Assembly: GCA_964403795.1 (NCBI GenBank)
Contig: CAYOHP010000063.1
Span: 1 to 34,385, forward strand
Reading direction: 5' to 3'
Source: CAYOHP01 sp964403795 [NCBI: uncultured bacterium]
GTDB taxonomy: Bacteria; Muiribacteriota; UBA6191; CAZXTJ01
DNA length: 34,385 nucleotides
The notes under the pieces are model-generated. The model was not told the DNA's origin, did not search any database, and saw only the letters and a program-made list of their open reading frames with translations. A program made the position numbers and the translations under genes. Positions 14,250 to 22,430 of this stretch are shown here, piece by piece (the first letter of the stretch is position 1; each line of letters opens with the position of its first letter).

Positions 14250-16616
14250 CTACTTCCGGTGGACCAACTTCAACGACCTGAAGCCGCCTCGAACCCGGGC
14301 AAGTGCCTCCTGGTTCGAGACCGTGCCCCGCAGGAACTTGAGGCGGACCCACCCGTAGACGGGCTTCCTCGGATTGAGGAAGCGAGGGTCGATCCGGGCG
14401 TAGAAAGTCCCGCTGTAGGGGCGGGCTTCCTTCACCCGCTGGGCCGGGGGGAGGAACCCCACCACCACGTCGGCGCGTTTGCGTCCGTGGCCGAGCTCGA
14501 CCGAGAAGTAGCAGTTGTGGGCCACGTCCCGGACCGAGATCTCGAGGTACGCCTCCTCGGGATCTTCCACCACTCTCTCGCCGATCTCGAACTTGGCGCT
14601 GTCCTTGGCGTCCTCGGGACGGTCGCCGGTGATCGGGTCCGGAGGCGGATCGGCATCGAAGACCATGTCCTTGGGCCGGGAGAGCACGTCGACCGACTTG
14701 CCGCCCTGGAAGGGAGGCTTCTCGGCGGTCAGGTATCCGGGGCCATATCCCTTCTCGGCCCCGGTCGCGAAGGTCCCGAGTTCGAGTGCGGGTCCTGCCC
14801 AGGTCACGAACAGGTCGAGCTCGCGCAGCCGGTCGAGGTGGTAGACGAGCTGCATGCGGTCCTCGGGTCGGACCTGGGGATCCCGGTAGAAGAGGTCCCG
14901 TACCTTCTGGAAGCGCTCCAGCTTCTCGGCGATCTTCTGTTCCTTGAAGCTCTCGAACACGTCGCTCCGGTAGAAGGCGTGCTGGTCCGAGTGGACCACC
15001 TTCTGGATGGACTTGGAGAGCCGATCGATCTCGGCGAGGTCGATGCTCGGGACCTCCTCGAGCAGGTGGGTCTTCTGGAACTTGCCCGAGAGCAGGGCCC
15101 GGAGGCGAAGCTGGTACGGGATCGAGGGATCCGCGAACGAAGCCTTGAAGACATGCTCCGAGCGCACGCCTTCGAGGCGGCTGATCTCCCGGACCTTGCC
15201 CTCCTGGAGGTACTCGATCTCCATCTCCACCGGCAGCGAGGTCTTCCAGCGGATCTCGGCCCCGTTGACCCTGGGCTCCATCTGGATCCCCGAGAAGTCG
15301 AGGCGCTGGGTGTGCAGCTCCTGCCAGGGGGCTTCCTGCTCGTAGGGGAAGACCGGCCTCCAGAGGTAGGTCACGTCCTCCTTCAGGCCCTCCAGGAGCA
15401 CCGTGTGCTGGGTGGACTCGGCCGTCCCCTCGCCCGCCACTTCCTGGATGGCTCCGTCCGGGGGTTCCCGGAACTGCACCTTGGACCGGCAAGGGTGGTT
15501 GGTCCGCCAGGTGACCTCGGCCTGGGTGAAGCCGGACCGACCCGAGGCCTCGGTGATCGCGAAGGTCGGGGGGGCCAGGAACAGCCACCAACCGAGGGAA
15601 CCCGCCACCGCCAGACCGGCCACCGCGGCCAGCGAGACCATGAGGCGCTTCTGGCGCTTCTCCTCCTCGCTGACCTCGGCGACCGCCCTCAGCGGCATCA
15701 TGACGCTGGTCGAGGAGCGCATCCCGGGCTTGGATTCCTTGGCCAGTTTGACCCAGGAATCGAGGAGGCTCCCGGCCTTCTTCAGCTGGCTGGAGAGCTC
15801 GTTGGCGGACTGGTAGCGGCGCTCCGGCTCCTTCTCGAGGCTCCGCATGATGATCTCTTCGAGCTGGGGGGGAACCCCTGGGTTCAGGTCGCGAAGGCTC
15901 GCCGCCTGCTCGTTCAGGTGCTTGATGATGATCGCCATGGAGGTCTCGCCCGTGAAGGGGACCTTGCCCGCCAGCATCTCGTAGAGGATGACGCCGGTCG
16001 AGTAGATGTCGCTCCGCCCATCCGCCTTGCGCCCTGAGGCCTGCTCCGGGCTCATGTAGGAGGGCGTCCCGATGATGACGTTCTCCTTCTCGCTGCCCCC
16101 GCCCTGCTCCGTGGCGATGCCGAAGTCGGCGACCTTGACCTTGCGCTCCTTGCGGTCGAGGAGGATGTTGTCGGGCTTGATGTCCCGGTGGACCAGCCCG
16201 AGGCCGTGGGCGTACTCGAGCCCGGCGCAGATGTCGATGCCGATCTGGAGCGCCTCCCGGATCGGGACCTTGCCCTCCCGTTTGACCCGATCGGCGAGGC
16301 TCTCGCCGTCGATCAGCTCCATCACCATGTAGGGGCGCTCGCCCTCCTCGCCGTAGTCGTAGACCTCGACCAGGTTGGGGTGGCGCATGCCGGCACAGCG
16401 CTGGGCCTCGTCCTTGAATCGCTGGCGTCGCTCCGGAGTGGCGTAGGAGCGGTTGGTCAGGAACTTGATGGCCACGTCCCGGCCGAGCGCCGTCTGGCGA
16501 CCGCGCAGGACCTGTCCCATGCCCCCCTCGCCGAGGACGCCGGTGACTTCGTACTTGGCGAGGAACTCGGCGCTGAACTGATGTCCGAAGGTCTTGTCGG
16601 AGGGACGCTGCGCCAT
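14250..16616 (-). CDS. Receptor-type Ser/Thr protein kinase with beta-rich ectodomain
   Basis: This is a 788-residue protein with ATG at 16616. All Hanks-kinase motifs are intact: glycine loop GEGGMGQV (29-36), Lys51 in AIK, Glu70 in helix C, HRDIKPDN (143-150, catalytic Asp145), DFG (164-166) and YMSPEQ (187-192). A juxtamembrane linker leads to one transmembrane helix (about 325-348). The outside part has two fibronectin-III-like segments (about 352-505, with AEVTWRTNHPCRSKVQF and AEIRWKTSLPVEMEIEYL), a helical segment (about 515-600) and a C-terminal beta sandwich. No PASTA or PEGA repeats are seen, so the ligand class is unknown. It is divergent from the secreted metallo-beta-lactamase-fold gene across 99 nt, suggesting shared control. 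It is active by sequence; substrates are unknown. Confidence 0.9.
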   Translation of the reverse strand: MAQRPSDKTFGHQFSAEFLAKYEVTGVLGEGGMGQVLRGRQTALGRDVAIKFLTNRSYATPERRQRFKDEAQRCAGMRHPNLVEVYDYGEEGERPYMVMELIDGESLADRVKREGKVPIREALQIGIDICAGLEYAHGLGLVHRDIKPDNILLDRKERKVKVADFGIATEQGGGSEKENVIIGTPSYMSPEQASGRKADGRSDIYSTGVILYEMLAGKVPFTGETSMAIIIKHLNEQAASLRDLNPGVPPQLEEIIMRSLEKEPERRYQSANELSSQLKKAGSLLDSWVKLAKESKPGMRSSTSVMMPLRAVAEVSEEEKRQKRLMVSLAAVAGLAVAGSLGWWLFLAPPTFAITEASGRSGFTQAEVTWRTNHPCRSKVQFREPPDGAIQEVAGEGTAESTQHTVLLEGLKEDVTYLWRPVFPYEQEAPWQELHTQRLDFSGIQMEPRVNGAEIRWKTSLPVEMEIEYLQEGKVREISRLEGVRSEHVFKASFADPSIPYQLRLRALLSGKFQKTHLLEEVPSIDLAEIDRLSKSIQKVVHSDQHAFYRSDVFESFKEQKIAEKLERFQKVRDLFYRDPQVRPEDRMQLVYHLDRLRELDLFVTWAGPALELGTFATGAEKGYGPGYLTAEKPPFQGGKSVDVLSRPKDMVFDADPPPDPITGDRPEDAKDSAKFEIGERVVEDPEEAYLEISVRDVAHNCYFSVELGHGRKRADVVVGFLPPAQRVKEARPYSGTFYARIDPRFLNPRKPVYGWVRLKFLRGTVSNQEALARVRGGFRSLKLVHRK

Positions 16617-16625
16617 CTCCCGGCC

Positions 16626-16631
16626 AGTGTA
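16626..16631 (-). promoter_or_regulatory. -10 hexamer TACACT of the kinase gene
   Basis: TACACT on the - strand ends 9 nt before the ATG at 16616. GGGAG directly abuts the ATG and is too close to act as a normal ribosome binding site, so a very short or absent leader is likely. Confidence 0.45.
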
Positions 16632-16701
16632 GGCATCCCCGGGCCCAGGATCAACGAATCAGGCCCCGCAAGGACCGGCTTGACCGTCGCCGTCCCGGCC
16701 C

Positions 16702-16707
16702 TAGAGT
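16702..16707 (+). promoter_or_regulatory. -10 hexamer TAGAGT of the metallo-beta-lactamase-fold gene
   Basis: TAGAGT ends 8 nt before the ATG at 16716 and no ribosome binding site is seen. It lies in the same 99-nt divergent region as the kinase promoter, so the two messages would be fired back to back from nearby sites. Confidence 0.45.
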
Positions 16708-16715
16708 GTCTGGCA

Positions 16716-17678
16716 ATGAACCCTCTCGCCCGTCTCTGCTCGCGCCTCGGTCTGCTGGCGGCCTTGCTCTGGAGCCCGGTCCCCGGGCAGGCGGCCGAGC
16801 TCAGGGTCCGCTTCGTGGACGTCGGCCAGGGCGATTCCATCCTGGTCCGCACGCCTTCGGGCAAGGGCTGGCTGGTCGACGGCGGCCCCCGCAACCAGGC
16901 CGCCAGCGCCGCCATCCTGGCCGCCCTCGAGGCCGAGGGCATGGACCGCCTGGACGGGATCGTGATCACGCACCCCCATCTGGACCACTTCGGGGGTCTG
17001 TTCCGGGTCCTGGACCGGATCCCGGTCGGGACCGTGGTCGGGAACGTCGACGCCCCGGGTACGACCTGGCGGAAGTTCCGGGAGACCCTGGACCAGAAGG
17101 GCATCGCGTATCGGAAGGCGAAGGCCGGGGCGACCCTCTCCTGGGACCCGGACCTCTCGGTGCGGGTCGTGGCAGCCCGCCCCCAGGAGGAACTGGACCG
17201 GGCCCTCGCCGAGTTCCGGGCCTTCTCCGACCTGGACCTCGAGACCCTGGGCGAACGCATGGTCCGGAGCTGCGGGGAGCCGCTCTCCGGCTTCGCCGGC
17301 ACCCGGGTCGACCTGAACGACCACTCGGTGGTCCTGAAGGTCTCCTACGGGGACTTCGACCTGCTGCTCACCGGGGACGCGACGGCCCCGCTCGAGGAGG
17401 AGATGCTGGCCCAACACGACCTCGATGTGGAGGTCCTGAAGGTCGCCCACCACGGCAGCCGGTGGTCGAGCACCCTCGAGTTCGTCACCGAGTCGACCCC
17501 GGCCGACTCCGTGATCCAGTCCGGGGCGGGCAACGAGTACGGCCATCCCCACCGGGAGGCGGTCCGACGCCTGCTGGGAGCGGAGAGCCAGGTGCACCGG
17601 AACGACGAGTCCGGTGAGCTGGTGCTCTCGGCGGGGTCGAACGGGCGGTATCGCATCGAGACCGCCGGCTCCCGGTAG
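16716..17678 (+). CDS. Secreted ComEC-type metallo-beta-lactamase-fold hydrolase
   Basis: This is a 320-residue protein. Residues 1-27 are a signal peptide ending in GQAA. The mature part is a complete metallo-beta-lactamase domain of the ComEC/Rec2 subtype: FVDVGQGDS (33-41), LVDGG (53-57), THPHLDHFGG (85-94), NDHSVVLK (201-208), LLLTGDA (216-222), AHHGS (244-248) and NEYGHPH (273-279). All expected metal ligands are present. In ComEC this domain is fused to the DNA channel and is thought to degrade the non-transported strand; here it stands alone and is exported. There is an insert of about 45 residues at 153-199 with one cysteine. The gene is divergent from a receptor kinase. A nuclease or phosphodiesterase role outside the cytoplasm is inferred. 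Confidence 0.85.
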   Translation: MNPLARLCSRLGLLAALLWSPVPGQAAELRVRFVDVGQGDSILVRTPSGKGWLVDGGPRNQAASAAILAALEAEGMDRLDGIVITHPHLDHFGGLFRVLDRIPVGTVVGNVDAPGTTWRKFRETLDQKGIAYRKAKAGATLSWDPDLSVRVVAARPQEELDRALAEFRAFSDLDLETLGERMVRSCGEPLSGFAGTRVDLNDHSVVLKVSYGDFDLLLTGDATAPLEEEMLAQHDLDVEVLKVAHHGSRWSSTLEFVTESTPADSVIQSGAGNEYGHPHREAVRRLLGAESQVHRNDESGELVLSAGSNGRYRIETAGSR

Positions 17679-17684
17679 GCCGGC
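17664..17684. terminator. Hairpin overlapping a stop codon between convergent genes
   Basis: GCCGGC, 9 nt, GCCGGC brackets the TAG at 17676-17678, with the next convergent stop at 17701. The gap between the genes is only 22 nt and no T-tract is present. Confidence 0.3.
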
Positions 17685-17700
17685 ACCTCGCCCCCCGGAC

Positions 17701-18747
17701 CTACAGCCCTAGCTCCCGCGCCACTTCGCGTTCCATGGCGTCGACCAGGTCGCGGGGCACGTCGAGCTTCTTGGACAGGACCTCCAGGTAACTCGCCTCC
17801 TGGGGGCTCTTCTTCTTGTCGGCGTACATCATCTGGATGCCCTGGCGGAGGATGTAGCGGCGGTCCTCGGGCGAGAGCTTCTTCACCTCGGACTCGTCGA
17901 GCGGCTTCAGGTTCTCGAGGTCCTCGAGCTGCCCGAGGAAGACTCTCTGTTCCCCGTCGCCGAGCCCGAACATGAGGAGGGAGTCCCGGAGGATCGCCAG
18001 CTCGTCCGGGCTCACCTCCCGGTCGACCTTGGCCATGTTGACGAGCACCTGCAGGTAGCATTGCTGGAAGCTGTCCATCACCACCACGGGGGAACTCGGC
18101 CCCATGGCGCCGGTGCGGGCGCGGTGCTGGTAGAAGTCCCTGGCGTACTCCCCGATGCGACGGGTCGAGTAGTAGTTCACGCCGCCCGAGAGGAGCACCC
18201 CGAGCCCCGGGATCAGGGCCACCAGTTTCTTCTTGTAGAAGCGCATCCCGAGGCGCTTCCCGAGCTCGACCAGGACCTTCTTCGAGATGTGCTTGGTGCC
18301 GATCAGGCCGAGCAGCTTGCCCGGCTCGATGGTGGCCCCGTCGACCTTCCCCTCGCCGGCCAGGGTCAGGAACCCCAGGGCCTCCCGCTGGCGCTCGTCC
18401 CGGGAGAGTTCCCGGCCGAACAGGTAGGCCAACTTCAGGAGCATGTTGCCGTCTTCCTTGAGGGTGAGCAGGAAGTCGGCCCCGATCGAAGGGATCAGGA
18501 CGGGCCAGCCCACCGGGAGGAGGTCGGGGAGGGCGGCTCCGCCGCCGATCAGGGCGGTGCGCTGGGCGGTCTGGGAGATGATCTCCTCGGCCACCTTGTC
18601 CCGGTACACGTCGAGGTCCTTCTCGACCAGGCCCTGGACTTCCTCCTCGATCGTCTCCATGTTGGAGAACATCGAGGAGAAGATCGACTCGGAGTTCGCC
18701 TCGAGGAACTTCTCGACCTCGCCCCAGGGCACCTTGAACCAGGCCAT
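17701..18747 (-). CDS. EcsC-like/TerB-like protein
   Basis: This is a 348-residue protein. ATG at 18747 has GGAGG upstream (AGGAGGG in the 10-nt gap and last codon of the preceding gene). Residues about 45-215 have the look of EcsC-family proteins: hydrophobic helices with Gly/Ala faces (ALIGGGAALPDLLPVGWPVL; ALIPGLGVLLSGGVNYYSTRRIGEYA) separated by LKLAYLFGRELSRDERQREALGFLTLAG. Residues about 228-348 form a helical bundle like TerB/DUF533 (NMAKVDREVSPDELAIL, LSPEDRRYILRQGIQMMYADKKKSPQE), whose acidic faces in TerB bind metal. It is probably peripheral to the inner membrane. It follows the second kinase gene by 10 nt, so a functional link with that kinase is likely. Neither family has a well-defined biochemical activity. 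Confidence 0.7.
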   Translation of the reverse strand: MAWFKVPWGEVEKFLEANSESIFSSMFSNMETIEEEVQGLVEKDLDVYRDKVAEEIISQTAQRTALIGGGAALPDLLPVGWPVLIPSIGADFLLTLKEDGNMLLKLAYLFGRELSRDERQREALGFLTLAGEGKVDGATIEPGKLLGLIGTKHISKKVLVELGKRLGMRFYKKKLVALIPGLGVLLSGGVNYYSTRRIGEYARDFYQHRARTGAMGPSSPVVVMDSFQQCYLQVLVNMAKVDREVSPDELAILRDSLLMFGLGDGEQRVFLGQLEDLENLKPLDESEVKKLSPEDRRYILRQGIQMMYADKKKSPQEASYLEVLSKKLDVPRDLVDAMEREVARELGL

Positions 18748-18757
18748 GGCGGCCCTC

Positions 18758-20788
18758 CTACCTCCCGAGTGTAGCAGCGGCGACCTCGACCTCGATGCGG
18801 TCGAGCCAGAGTCCGCCCCAGGTGGGAAGGCCGGGGAGCGGCTCGACCCGGGCGGCAACCAGGTTCTCGCCGCTCGTCATCACCCCTGGTGGGACCTCCA
18901 CCGAGAGCTCCCACCAGGGAGGATCCTCCAGGACCCAATGCCCCGTGGGATCGTGATCCGGATTTCCGTAGTAGTCGACATCGCGACTCGCCACTTCCAG
19001 CCTGAGGCGATTGGGGGCGAGATGATTGGCGAAACGAACCCGCAGTCGGATCCGACCAGGGTCGCCCGCCAGGCGCAAGGGAGCCGAGATCACCTCGTGA
19101 TCGGCGGTCCTCCAGGCTCCCCGGGTGAGATTCTCCTCCCGGATGTACTGGGCCACCTCCCAGGGGGACATGGTGGAAGCCCTGGGCAGAAGGCGAGGCA
19201 TGGCCCGATCGACGTCCCGGGTCCACTCGAAGAGCGTGTAGCGGCCGGGTGCCCGGATCCCCTCCGCCGGCACCGGAGGAGCCGGGACCACCGGTCCCGG
19301 CCAGGGAGCCAGGGTCCGTCCCCAGAGGCGGTCGAGCAGCGTCCTGATCCCGAGCCGGGGAACCACGCCGAAGGCCGCCACGAAGGCATCCAGAGGTTCC
19401 AGTCGCGCCAAGGCCTCGGCCAGATCGAGCGCCGCTCCGGCCCCACCCGCCCGGCCGGAGAGGACCTCGCCGGCGAGCTTCCGCAAGCTGCCCTGCGAGA
19501 GCTCGTCCGGGAGCCCCTGGTAGAGATCCTCCCGCATGCGGCCGAACTCCACCGGTAGGGCACCCGCGACCCGGGCCTTCCCCATCTCCTGGACGTAGGG
19601 TCGGGTGGGATCGGCCTCCAGGTCCAGGATCTCCCCCGCCCGCACCAGGCGGGGGCCGGCTTCCACCCCGGAGGCCAGGCGCTTCCATTCCGCCAGTACG
19701 CCGGCGACGGCTGCGGACTCCGACCTCCGGTCCTCCGGCAGCTCGCCTACCCGGGGAGGAGGGAGGGCGGCCGGGTCCTCGCCGGCCCGGTGCCGGAGGG
19801 CCATGCCTCCCAGGATCCCCAGGGCCGCGGCACCCGCGACCACCCGTCCCACCCGGCGGCCCGGCCGACTCCGGTCGAGCACCCGGGTCACCCCCAGGGT
19901 CGCGTCCGTAGCCGTAGCCAGTATGGCCTTCCGGGTGGCCAGGGGCGCGGTGGCCGCCTGGCGTCGGGCGAGGTCCGAGGCCGCCGCCTCCGGAAGGAGG
20001 CGCAACAGCTCCCCGGCCGAGGGGCGGGAGCCGGGGTCCGGTGCGAGCGACGCCGAAAGGACCTCGACCACGCCCCGGGGGAAATCCTCCAGGGGTCCGA
20101 GTTCGACCTCGGGCCGGGCCGCGATCTCTTCGAGGCCGCCCGAGCGCAGCATGCGACCCCGCCCGGCCTCGGCCACCACGCAGCCCCAGGCGAAGACGTC
20201 GGCGGCCGCGGTCACCGGATGGCCCCGCAGGACTTCCGGAGCCATGTACCAGGGCGTCCCCAGGACCAGGCCGGTGGCGGTGCGCCGGACTCCCTCGTCG
20301 ACCCGGGCGAGCCCGAAGTCCGCCAGCAGGGCCGAGCCGTCCCCGGCCAGCAGCACGTTCTCCGGCTTCACGTCGCGGTGGACCACCCCCTGTCCATGGG
20401 CGTGTTCCAGGGCCGACGCCAGGTCCCGGGCCAGCGCCACGGTCTCGACCGGTTCCATGCGACCCAGAGCCATGCGGGTCCGGAGCGTTCCTCCCACCAC
20501 CGCCTCCAGGACCAGGTAGGGCGCCCCGTCCTGGATCCCGTAGTCGAGGACCGCCACGATCCGGGGATGGCGCAGCGCGGCCAGGGTGCGGGCCTCGTCC
20601 TCGAACCGGCCCAGGTCGCCCAGCAGGCCCCCCCGCCGGAGCAGCTTCAGGGCCACTTCCCGGTCCAGCCGCAGATCCCGGGCCAGGGCCACGACCCCGG
20701 CGCCCCCCTCGCCCAGGATCCGCACCACCCGGTAGCGCCCGTCCACCACCACCCCCGGGGCGGCCAATCTCTCCGACGGGTCATGCAT
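18758..20788 (-). CDS. Second receptor-type Ser/Thr protein kinase
   Basis: This is a 676-residue protein with ATG at 20788. The kinase motifs are complete: GEGGAGVV (26-33), Lys48, Glu65, HRDVKPEN (137-144, Asp139), DFG (157-159) and APE (183-185). The C-lobe is short and ends at about 275. A weak hydrophobic segment at about 318-336 may be the membrane helix. The C-terminal part (about 350-676) has a helical section and then a beta sandwich (RIRLRVRFANHLAPNRLRL; WWELSVEVPPGV; WLDRIEVEVA) that resembles carbohydrate-binding or galactose-binding-like folds. It shares its layout with the kinase at 14250-16616. It is divergent from the helix-hairpin-helix gene across 127 nt and precedes the EcsC/TerB-like gene by 10 nt. 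Confidence 0.88.
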   Translation of the reverse strand: MHDPSERLAAPGVVVDGRYRVVRILGEGGAGVVALARDLRLDREVALKLLRRGGLLGDLGRFEDEARTLAALRHPRIVAVLDYGIQDGAPYLVLEAVVGGTLRTRMALGRMEPVETVALARDLASALEHAHGQGVVHRDVKPENVLLAGDGSALLADFGLARVDEGVRRTATGLVLGTPWYMAPEVLRGHPVTAAADVFAWGCVVAEAGRGRMLRSGGLEEIAARPEVELGPLEDFPRGVVEVLSASLAPDPGSRPSAGELLRLLPEAAASDLARRQAATAPLATRKAILATATDATLGVTRVLDRSRPGRRVGRVVAGAAALGILGGMALRHRAGEDPAALPPPRVGELPEDRRSESAAVAGVLAEWKRLASGVEAGPRLVRAGEILDLEADPTRPYVQEMGKARVAGALPVEFGRMREDLYQGLPDELSQGSLRKLAGEVLSGRAGGAGAALDLAEALARLEPLDAFVAAFGVVPRLGIRTLLDRLWGRTLAPWPGPVVPAPPVPAEGIRAPGRYTLFEWTRDVDRAMPRLLPRASTMSPWEVAQYIREENLTRGAWRTADHEVISAPLRLAGDPGRIRLRVRFANHLAPNRLRLEVASRDVDYYGNPDHDPTGHWVLEDPPWWELSVEVPPGVMTSGENLVAARVEPLPGLPTWGGLWLDRIEVEVAAATLGR
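18768..18773 (-). promoter_or_regulatory. Possible internal promoter TACACT for the EcsC/TerB-like gene
   Basis: TACACT on the - strand lies inside the last codons of the kinase gene and 20 nt before the ATG at 18747. It would give a leader of about 14 nt containing GGAGG. The hexamer also encodes protein, so chance is a real alternative. Confidence 0.3.
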
Positions 20789-20915
20789 GGATTGACGCTT
20801 TCCGGAGGATCCCTAGTCTGACGGCGGCGATCCCCGCAAAGGGGACGTCGGGAGCCGGTCCCGGAATAGAACCACAAAGGTTCCGCCGGCGGTTCCCGCA
20901 GGACGGGAGAACCTC
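20789..20915. promoter_or_regulatory. Divergent intergenic region, kinase / helix-hairpin-helix gene
   Basis: These 127 nt separate two divergent starts. They hold a small perfect stem, GAACC-ACAAA-GGTTC (20869-20883), about 33 nt before the + strand GTG, and a shorter CCCC-GCAAA-GGGG (20832-20844). GGGAGAA sits before the GTG at 20916. No convincing -10 hexamer could be assigned to either gene. Confidence 0.35.
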
Positions 20916-22385
20916 GTGCTCTTCGCTCGTGACGTACGGCGCTCCTTGGCCGCCGCCGTGGCCTGGAGTCTCCTCGCCAACCTGGTCCTCGTGAACCGGG
21001 CGCTGGCCTCGGAGCTGGCCGCGGGTTCGCCCCGACCCTCCCGGATCGAGATCGACTTCGACTTCCCCACGGCCGAGGACGAGGAGCGCGACCAGGGCTA
21101 CCCGGCGGCGCCTTCCGGGGCCTCGCTGGCGGCCTTCCCCCATGCGCCCTCCGACGCCCCCCGGGCGACCGAGGATTCTCCCCCGCCCCGCAAGGGCCTC
21201 TGGTCCCGCATCAAGGAGTTCATGGCGGAGGACTGGCGGCAGACCAAGGAGGACTTCCGGGCGGTCGGCCGCTGGATCACCAAGCCGCTCACCAACTTCA
21301 ACTACACCTGGCGCCGGCTGCGGGAGAAGGTGCGGGACTTCCGCACCAAGCTGTTCCGCGGCACCAAGCTCTTCGCCCTCTCGCTGATCGGGAAGAAGCT
21401 CGACGAGGAGCAGGAGATGGTGCACCTGCTGCTCACCGCCTACATCGACCAGCACGGCGTGGAGAAGCTCGTCGAGGTGCTCGAGAACTCGAACGACTCC
21501 GAACTGGAGAAGGTGGCCCTGGTGGCCCGCCAGGTGCAGGACCCGGTGCTGCGCTCCCAGCTCATGCAGCGCTTCGTGGCCCGGGAGTTCCTGCGGATGA
21601 AGAACAAGGCCAAGGAGGGCGACCCCGGCGAGGTGGCCACCGTGCTCGAGAAGATCGAGGAGGGTGCCGCCGGCCTGGAGACCTCCGACCCCGATCCCCA
21701 GGAGTGGCAGGGCGCTCCCAAGGAGGTCCCCCCGGCCCCGGTCTACGCCCCCTACTACCCGATGAAGCCCGGCGAGCCCGGCAAGCAGGACAAGCTCTCG
21801 CTGAAGAAGATCCTGGTCGGCCTGATCGCCGGCGCCGGGCTCCTGCTCTCGGCCTACTTCGCCTTCACCACGATGACCATCGCCCCGTTCCTGGCCTTCC
21901 TCTCGACGGTCGTGTCGCTGCTGGCCCTGATGCGGGACGACTTCCAGTTCGGGCAGCAGGTGATCGTGATCCACCAGCCGCCTCCCCACCAGGGCCCCTA
22001 TCCCAAGCAGCCGCCGACCGAGGATCCGGGTCCGCCGGTGCCGCCGCCTCCCACCGAGCCGGCCCCTGGCCCCACTCCTCCCCCGGTGGCGCCTCCAGGC
22101 GGCGGCAACGGACTCGATCCCGATCCGGATCCGGCCATCGCCAGCACCAAGGGCAGAGCTCCGGGCAAGGCGACCGCCCGCCCCGCCGGACTCGGCCAGA
22201 AGATCGACCTCAATCGGGCCTCGCTCGACGACCTCCAGAAGCTCCCCGGGGTCGGTCCCGGCCTGGCCCGGAAGATCCTCGCCGAGCGGGAGACGCGGCC
22301 CTTCGCCAGCGTCGAGGACGTCACCCGGATCCACGGGATCGGGGCCGGCAAGCTCCGGGCCTTGGCTCCCTTCGCCAAGGTCTGA
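20916..22385 (+). CDS. Membrane-anchored ComEA-type helix-hairpin-helix protein
   Basis: This is a 489-residue protein. GTG at 20916 is preceded by GGGAGAA. Residues about 8-32 are a signal peptide or anchor. Then come an acidic, disordered segment (33-95), a charged helical domain (about 95-255; KGLWSRIKEFMAEDW, DEEQEMVHLLLTAYIDQHGVEKLVEVLE), a hairpin of two membrane helices (about 298-316 and 321-339), a long Pro-rich tail (355-400), and a ComEA-type tandem helix-hairpin-helix domain (429-489; LNRASLDDLQKLPGVGPGLARKIL, IHGIGAGKLRAL). Such domains bind double-stranded DNA without sequence preference; in competent bacteria ComEA does this outside the inner membrane. If the N-terminus is exported, the helical domain and the DNA-binding domain lie in the periplasm. 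The large added domains are unlike classical ComEA. Confidence 0.8.
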   Translation: MLFARDVRRSLAAAVAWSLLANLVLVNRALASELAAGSPRPSRIEIDFDFPTAEDEERDQGYPAAPSGASLAAFPHAPSDAPRATEDSPPPRKGLWSRIKEFMAEDWRQTKEDFRAVGRWITKPLTNFNYTWRRLREKVRDFRTKLFRGTKLFALSLIGKKLDEEQEMVHLLLTAYIDQHGVEKLVEVLENSNDSELEKVALVARQVQDPVLRSQLMQRFVAREFLRMKNKAKEGDPGEVATVLEKIEEGAAGLETSDPDPQEWQGAPKEVPPAPVYAPYYPMKPGEPGKQDKLSLKKILVGLIAGAGLLLSAYFAFTTMTIAPFLAFLSTVVSLLALMRDDFQFGQQVIVIHQPPPHQGPYPKQPPTEDPGPPVPPPPTEPAPGPTPPPVAPPGGGNGLDPDPDPAIASTKGRAPGKATARPAGLGQKIDLNRASLDDLQKLPGVGPGLARKILAERETRPFASVEDVTRIHGIGAGKLRALAPFAKV

Positions 22386-22399
22386 ACCGACCCCGCCAC

Positions 22400-22416
22400 C
22401 GCGATCGAGGATCGCG
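22400..22416. terminator. Perfect 7-bp hairpin between convergent genes
   Basis: CGCGATC-GAG-GATCGCG forms a 7-bp stem in the 45-nt gap between convergent stops (22385 and 22433). A 12-bp palindrome, CCCAGGCCTGGG (22418-22429), follows directly. No T-tract is seen. Confidence 0.45.
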
Positions 22417-22430
22417 ACCCAGGCCTGGGC

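Noticed and set aside
17341-17420. Intact beta-lactamase (antibiotic resistance) in the metallo-beta-lactamase-fold gene
   Set aside because: The motifs (DVGQGD, NDHSVVLK, AHHGS, NEYGHPH) are those of the ComEC subtype, not of true beta-lactamases.
18061-18774. Open frame on the + strand opposite the EcsC/TerB-like gene
   Set aside because: Composition is antisense-like, there is no ribosome binding site, and it lies wholly inside a gene with recognisable domain patterns.
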